NCBI GenBank assembly: GCA_017442225.1
Contig: JAFSAR010000023.1
Span: forward strand, 1-64,000
From: Clostridia bacterium
Lineage (GTDB): Bacteria; Bacillota; Clostridia; Oscillospirales; Acutalibacteraceae
DNA length: 64,000 nt
Reading direction: 5' to 3'
The first letter of the stretch is position 1. Each line of letters starts with the position of its first letter. The translations under genes and the position numbers were made by a program. Positions 59,395-64,000 of the stretch are shown here, in pieces. The notes under the pieces are model-generated. The model did not search any database. It was not told the origin of the DNA and worked only from the letters and a program-made list of their open reading frames with translations.

Positions 59395-60609
59395 ATGAAA
59401 CCGTTTAAAATAACAATTTCTTTAATTCTTTGTTTCGCCTTGGTGTGCTCGGGCGTTGTGGCAAGCGCCGCTACCGTTTCGAGCGAGTGCGATATATCCG
59501 ATATAGAAATCCCGATCGACGCGACCGTTACCGACGCGGCGATTGGCGCGCAACTTGATATAAAGGCAAAATCGGCAATACTGATGGAAGTGAACACGGG
59601 TGAAATTCTTTATGAAATGAACGCTGATGAGCAGCTGCCTCCCGCGTCTATTACCAAAATTATGTCGCTGTTGCTTGTGATGGAGGCTATTGACCGCAAG
59701 GAACTGTCAGTCGAGGATGTCGTAACGGCAAGTGAGCACGCCTGCAGTATGGGTGGCTCGCAAATATGGCTTGAGCCAGGCGAGACTATGACGGTTGACG
59801 ACCTTTTAAAAGCGGCGGTTATTGCCTCGGCAAACGATGCTACCGTGGCTTTGGGCGAGCAAATTGCAGGCAGCGAAGAGGGCTTGGTTGCAATGATGGA
59901 CGCCCGCGCCGCCGAGCTTGGTATGACCGCCACCAACTTTGCAAACGCGACAGGTCTTGACGCCGAGGGGCATATATCATCAGCGCATGACGTGGCAATT
60001 ATGTCTGCCGAGCTTATAAAACACGACCTTATCAAAAACTACTCTACCGTATGGATGGACACTCTGCGTGATGGCGAGAGCGAGCTTGTAAACACCAACA
60101 AATTGGTGCGCTTTTACGAGGGCACAACGGGACTTAAAACGGGCACTACCTCGGGCGCGGGATATTGTCTGTCTGCGACCGCCGAGCGAAACGGCTTAGA
60201 GCTTGTCGCGGTCATTATGTCGGGGGATACGTCACAGGACCGTTTTAACGGCGCAAAAAAACTGCTTGACTACGGCTTTGCTAACTACGCCTACAGCGAT
60301 ATTGCGCCCGAACTCGATGGTATAACCTCGGTTAACGTAAAGGGCGGCGTTTTGCCTCGGGTAAAAATCGAGGCAAGGGAGAACTTTAATATTCTGATGA
60401 AAAAAAGTGAGGCTACAGGCATTACCCAAACGGTAACCTTACCAGAAAATGTGACGGCTCCCGTAACCATAGGCGACACAATCGGCACGGTGGATTTTTA
60501 TTCGGGGGATACCCAGATAGGCTCGGTCAACATAACTGCTGCCGAAAACGTGGACCCAATGACCTTTTTTACTGCTTTTTTGTGGATTTTGGACGGATTA
60601 CTGAAATAA
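59395..60609 (+). CDS. dacF: D-alanyl-D-alanine carboxypeptidase, DacF type (S11 family PBP)
   Basis: 404 residues. A signal peptide (to about residue 24) and the motifs ASITKI (SxxK nucleophile), SAND (SxN) and KTGTTSGAG (KTG) are in order. A C-terminal amphipathic helix (MTFFTAFLWILDGLLK) should hold it on the membrane. It trims stem peptides; DacF in Bacillus acts during sporulation. Unlinked to neighbours; short intergenic gap before pgi. Confidence 0.93.
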   Translation: MKPFKITISLILCFALVCSGVVASAATVSSECDISDIEIPIDATVTDAAIGAQLDIKAKSAILMEVNTGEILYEMNADEQLPPASITKIMSLLLVMEAIDRKELSVEDVVTASEHACSMGGSQIWLEPGETMTVDDLLKAAVIASANDATVALGEQIAGSEEGLVAMMDARAAELGMTATNFANATGLDAEGHISSAHDVAIMSAELIKHDLIKNYSTVWMDTLRDGESELVNTNKLVRFYEGTTGLKTGTTSGAGYCLSATAERNGLELVAVIMSGDTSQDRFNGAKKLLDYGFANYAYSDIAPELDGITSVNVKGGVLPRVKIEARENFNILMKKSEATGITQTVTLPENVTAPVTIGDTIGTVDFYSGDTQIGSVNITAAENVDPMTFFTAFLWILDGLLK

Positions 60610-60644
60610 AATTTAATTTTTTTGTGAAAAGTTGTGTAATATGC

Positions 60645-60673
60645 TTGCAAATCGGCGTAAAATAATGTAAAAT
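60645..60673 (+). promoter_or_regulatory. Promoter of pgi
   Basis: TTGCAA, a 17-nt spacer and TAAAAT. An AATAGG/CCTATT hairpin lies in the leader. Confidence 0.65.
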
Positions 60674-60731
60674 AAATTAAACACAATAGGAAAAGTATCC
60701 CTATTGCAATAAATTCAAAGAGGTTGTTTAA

Positions 60732-62072
60732 ATGTCACTAAGTTTTAGCAGCGCATACGCTAAAGATTTTATCCGCGAAAATGACATAAAGGGGCTTGTC
60801 GGTCAGGTTGCCGACGCCCACAAAACCGTAAACGAAAAAAGCGGTCTTGGTAATGACTTTTTAGGTTGGGTTGATTTACCCAACAATTACGATAAAGAGG
60901 AATTTGCCCGCATAAAAGCGGCGGCTAAAAAGATTCAGTCCGATACCGACGTGCTTATCGTTATCGGTATAGGCGGATCGTACCTCGGAGCTCGTGCGGC
61001 TATCGAGTTTTTAAAGGGACCGTACTATAACACTATCCGTAACGGCGCGCCCGAAATTTATTTTTCAGGTAACAGCATCAGCGGCTCAAACCTTTCAGAC
61101 CTTCTTAAAATCTGTGAGGGCAAGCGCGTGTCTGTAAATATTATTTCAAAATCAGGTACTACCACCGAGCCAGCGGTTGCTTTTCGCGTGTTCCGCAAGC
61201 TGCTTGAAGAGCGCTACGGTGAAAAAGAGGCTGCAAGCCGTATCTACTGCACCACCGACAAGGCACGTGGCACACTTAAGGCATTGGCTGATGAAAAGGG
61301 CTACGAGTGCTTTGTAGTGCCCGATGACGTTGGCGGCAGATTTTCAGTTCTTACCGCAGTTGGTCTTTTGCCAATCGCGGCGGCAGGCTGTGATATCGAC
61401 GCTCTTATGTCTGGCGCTCAGGCTGCGGCAAAGGATTATAATGTAGCAGAAATCGAAAATAATCCCTGTTATCAGTACGCGGCGCTTCGCAACGCGTTCT
61501 ACCGCAAGGGCAAGTCGATTGAATTGCTTGTATCCTACGAGCCGCGATTTACAATGATGGCAGAGTGGTTTAAGCAGCTGTTCGGCGAAAGCGAGGGCAA
61601 GGACAATAAGGGCTTGTTCCCCGCATCCGTTACCTTCTCAACCGACCTGCATTCTATGGGTCAGTTTGTTCAGGACGGCAGCCGTCTTATGTTTGAAACG
61701 GTTGTAACTATCGGCGACAACGGTAGTGATGTTGTAATTGAGCGCGAGGACAACGACGGCGACGGACTTAATTTCCTTGCAGGCAAAACAATGTCTTACG
61801 TTAACGAAAAGGCATTTGAGGGTACAGTGCTTGCCCACACTGACGGCGGAGTGCCTAATCTTGTAATATCGGTAGATAAAGCCGACGAGGAAAACCTGGG
61901 CAGACTTATCTATTTCTTTGAAAAGGCATGCGCAATTTCGGGTTATATGCTTGGTGTAAATCCGTTTGACCAACCCGGTGTTGAAAGCTACAAAAAGAAT
62001 ATGTTCGCGCTGCTTGGCAAACCAGGATACGAGGATATGAAAGCCGAGCTTGAGGCAAGACTTTCAAAATAA
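60732..62072 (+). CDS. pgi: Glucose-6-phosphate isomerase
   Basis: 446 residues, the Firmicutes length. Signature segments: [51 protein letters not shown] (active-site His region) and [11 protein letters not shown]. It interconverts glucose-6-P and fructose-6-P. Its own promoter and a short gap to the next gene. Confidence 0.97.
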   Translation: MSLSFSSAYAKDFIRENDIKGLVGQVADAHKTVNEKSGLGNDFLGWVDLPNNYDKEEFARIKAAAKKIQSDTDVLIVIGIGGSYLGARAAIEFLKGPYYNTIRNGAPEIYFSGNSISGSNLSDLLKICEGKRVSVNIISKSGTTTEPAVAFRVFRKLLEERYGEKEAASRIYCTTDKARGTLKALADEKGYECFVVPDDVGGRFSVLTAVGLLPIAAAGCDIDALMSGAQAAAKDYNVAEIENNPCYQYAALRNAFYRKGKSIELLVSYEPRFTMMAEWFKQLFGESEGKDNKGLFPASVTFSTDLHSMGQFVQDGSRLMFETVVTIGDNGSDVVIEREDNDGDGLNFLAGKTMSYVNEKAFEGTVLAHTDGGVPNLVISVDKADEENLGRLIYFFEKACAISGYMLGVNPFDQPGVESYKKNMFALLGKPGYEDMKAELEARLSK

Positions 62073-62122
62073 AGACGTAAAATAACCGTGGCAACACGGT
62101 AAATATAAAGGAGTTGTTTTAT

Positions 62123-62530
62123 ATGATTAAACTTATTATCGGAAAAAAAGGCGCAGGCAAAACCAAACGCTTGGTAGAGTTTGTAAACAATGCTGCTGAA
62201 ACCAGTCTTGGTAACGTTGTATGCATAGAAAAGGGCGGCACACTTACATTTTCCGTTAGTCATAAAGCCCGTTTGATTTATGCAGATGATTTTTCAATCT
62301 GCGGTTATGATGAATATTACGGCCTTCTTGCAGGCGTAAAAGCAGGCAATAACGACATAACACATATCTTTGGTGACGCTACTCTTCGCATCGGCTCACG
62401 TAATTATGATGAACTAGCAGCATTCTTAAAGCGCCTTTCAAAGATTGAGGATGTTGAATTTGTATTCACCGTATCTTGCGACGAATCAGAGCTTCCCGCA
62501 GACGTTTTCGAGGTTGCAGAGAAAATTTAA
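62123..62530 (+). CDS. Small P-loop protein of unknown function
   Basis: 135 residues. A Walker A-like GKKGAGKTKRLVEFV is at residues 6-20. A Walker B candidate is ITHIFGDATL. The remainder, including KARLIYADDFSICGYDEYYG LLAG, is not recognised. It is about as long as a nucleotide kinase core lacking a lid. AAAGGAG precedes the ATG at 62123. It lies 50 nt after pgi and may be its operon partner. Confidence 0.7.
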   Translation: MIKLIIGKKGAGKTKRLVEFVNNAAETSLGNVVCIEKGGTLTFSVSHKARLIYADDFSICGYDEYYGLLAGVKAGNNDITHIFGDATLRIGSRNYDELAAFLKRLSKIEDVEFVFTVSCDESELPADVFEVAEKI

Positions 62531-62548
62531 ATCGTACTTAAAATTTAA

Positions 62549-62580
62549 AACTCCAAGGCTATTTGCCTTGGAGTTTTCTT
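62549..62580. terminator. Bidirectional terminator overlapping the symporter stop
   Basis: AAAACTCCAAGGC-TATTT-GCCTTGGAGTTTT. On the minus strand the last codons of the symporter (KLQGK and stop) are encoded inside the stem. The plus strand uses it for the P-loop gene. Confidence 0.8.
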
Positions 62581-63920
62581 TTATATGAATATGTAATGTC
62601 CGCGACTTCATTTGTTAAAAACAGCAGTGCCGTTATATTCGGCAGAGCCATAATTCCATTCAGTATTTCGGCTATGACCCATACCGCGTCTGCGCGGAAA
62701 ACTGCGGCGGGTAACATTGCCGCGACAAATAAAAACAAAAACGGACCTTTGGCTTTTTCGCCCGATAAAAACGTTATAAACTTTGCGCCGTAAAGTCCCC
62801 AGCCAACAGTCGACGAAAAGGCGAAAAAGCAAACTACGGGGCAAAAGATAAATATAATATTTTTGCCGTAAACTTGTGTCAGTGCGTTAAGCGTAAGGGC
62901 GGACGCCGTATCCACCCCATAGGTAATATCTCCCGCGCAAAGCAGCGTTAAAGCGGTCAGAGTGCAGACTGCAATTGTGTCAATAAATACCTCCATCACG
63001 CCCATCAGTCCAAGATTTACCTCGTCACCGTCGCTGCAAGCATAGGCTGTGGGCGCAGTGCCAAGCCCCGCCTCGTTAGAAAAAACGCCGCGCGACATAC
63101 CAAATCGCACACCCACAAATGCCGAGCCCACAACACCGCCTGTCACACCTTGCGGACGTAGCGCGCCCATAAAAATCTGCGCAAGGGCGGCGGGAAGTTT
63201 TGTATAGTTTACGGCAATAGCGCCTACTGTCATAGCAATATACAAAACGGTCATAATGGGAATTACCTTTTCACAAAAGGCGCCGATAGAGCCGTCGTTT
63301 TTAAGCACAATAATGCCGACTGTTGCGCAAATGATACCAACCGTAAGCTTTATAAAAAAATCGGAGCGAGGCGAAATGTCGGTAACCGTTTTTGCAAGCT
63401 GGCTAACGCTTGCCGACATAGTGTTTATCTGCGTCATATTGCCAACGCCAAAAGCCGCCGCCACACCGCAGATGCAAAAAAATGTGGCAAGAGGTGAGAA
63501 AAAACGCGGCAGAGCGTTTTTTATGTAATACATAGCTCCGCCAGAGTAACTGCCGTCGCGGTTTGTTTCGCGGTAGCGCACAGCAAGGGCAATCTCTGAA
63601 AATTTTATAGTCATACAAACTGTCGCCGATACCCACATCCAGAACACAGCACCCGGTCCGCCCAAGGCAATAGCGCCCGCCACGCCCACAATATTGCCCG
63701 TGCCCATCGTAGCCGACAACGCCGCGCTTGCCGATTGCAAAGGCGTCAAGCGGTTCGGGCTCTTTGTTTTATTGCCTTTAAAAAACTGTTTTGCCGCCAA
63801 ACCGAAATTTTTTATTGTAAAAAAATTTGTGCGTATTGTAAGTATCACACCCGTAAAAAAAATTAGCAGCAATGTGGGTGTTCCCCATACAAAAGAGTTG
63901 ATTTTATTAAGTGTTTCCAT
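62559..63920 (-). CDS. Sodium:alanine symporter family protein (AGCS)
   Basis: About 453 residues with about ten membrane helices. Family signatures: SALSATMGTGNIVGVAGAIALGG near the first third, then FSNEAGLGTAPTAYACSD and AVCTLTALTLLC. It imports alanine or glycine with sodium. ATG at 63920 is chosen because GGGGCGGTG lies upstream; an ATG 21 nt earlier has no site. Only 40 nt of upstream sequence before the window end remain, with an AT-rich stretch. Confidence 0.93.
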   Translation of the reverse strand: METLNKINSFVWGTPTLLLIFFTGVILTIRTNFFTIKNFGLAAKQFFKGNKTKSPNRLTPLQSASAALSATMGTGNIVGVAGAIALGGPGAVFWMWVSATVCMTIKFSEIALAVRYRETNRDGSYSGGAMYYIKNALPRFFSPLATFFCICGVAAAFGVGNMTQINTMSASVSQLAKTVTDISPRSDFFIKLTVGIICATVGIIVLKNDGSIGAFCEKVIPIMTVLYIAMTVGAIAVNYTKLPAALAQIFMGALRPQGVTGGVVGSAFVGVRFGMSRGVFSNEAGLGTAPTAYACSDGDEVNLGLMGVMEVFIDTIAVCTLTALTLLCAGDITYGVDTASALTLNALTQVYGKNIIFIFCPVVCFFAFSSTVGWGLYGAKFITFLSGEKAKGPFLFLFVAAMLPAAVFRADAVWVIAEILNGIMALPNITALLFLTNEVADITYSYKRKLQGK

Positions 63921-64000
63921 TTGCTTTTCACCGCCCCACAAAAAGAAATTTTAAATTTTTTAAAATTAACTATTGATTTTATGAAAGTTTTGTGCTATTA

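Overview
The window comes from a low-to-medium GC, endospore-forming Firmicute of class Clostridia, most likely a gut-type anaerobe near the Oscillospirales. The basis is gene content: a GerA-type germinant receptor set, a CotH kinase, pyruvate formate-lyase with its activase, Fe-S L-serine dehydratase, class II GalT, a TAXI-type TRAP transporter, SipW/TasA-type surface genes, and frequent TTG starts behind strong ribosome binding sites. No genus is claimed. No CRISPR array, prophage, transposase or integrase was found.

Layout. 1-137 is the 3' end of a corrinoid-binding gene. 545-9170 (minus) is the most striking block: a six-gene SipW-dependent surface-appendage operon. Its order is signal peptidase, TasA-like major subunit, minor SipW substrate, 1792-residue adhesin, second SipW-type substrate, and a protein with an SPVTG-type sorting signal. 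It has a strong promoter, a leader with a terminator and a competing stem, an apparent ATT start codon, and two hairpins after the major-subunit gene. 9.5-14.3 kb is rich in RNA and repeats: a candidate structured RNA, thioredoxin plus an FTR-like protein, nadE-luxS, an unannotated RNA opposite luxS driven by a perfect consensus promoter, a probable 6S RNA, tRNA-Gln, tRNA-Ala, and small repeats whose ends copy tRNA T-arms. 14.3-36 kb is mostly core metabolism: TRAP transporter, B12-type radical SAM protein, serine dehydratase, two SGNH hydrolases, rsmE-rsmF, another candidate RNA, pflBA, HD hydrolase, galT, and iscS-thiI followed by a catalytically dead class B sortase homologue, a membrane-tethered MoCF-like protein and a DUF368 polyprenyl-phosphate transporter.

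37-45 kb holds a small gene flanked by REP-like hairpins, then a sporulation/germination cluster: a Carboxypeptidase-regulatory-like protein, a SpoIID plus peptidoglycan-binding protein, and GerA, a short GerC and a short GerB, followed by a CotH lipoprotein. 45-62.5 kb is a run of co-oriented housekeeping genes: lepA, a VanY-type carboxypeptidase, murD, two M42 aminopeptidases, a GNAT protein, a methionine-gamma-lyase/aluminium-resistance family protein, an HPr-like protein, pcrA/uvrD, rlmD, dacF, pgi and a P-loop protein. An alanine/sodium symporter closes the window on the minus strand.

The best candidates for undescribed biology are the SipW appendage locus with its leader, the RNA opposite luxS, the family of tRNA-T-arm-ended repeats (one of which appears to have duplicated the tRNA-Gln 3' end), and the dead sortase next to a MoCF-like membrane protein. 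All functional calls come from reading motifs by eye; no database search or folding program was run.
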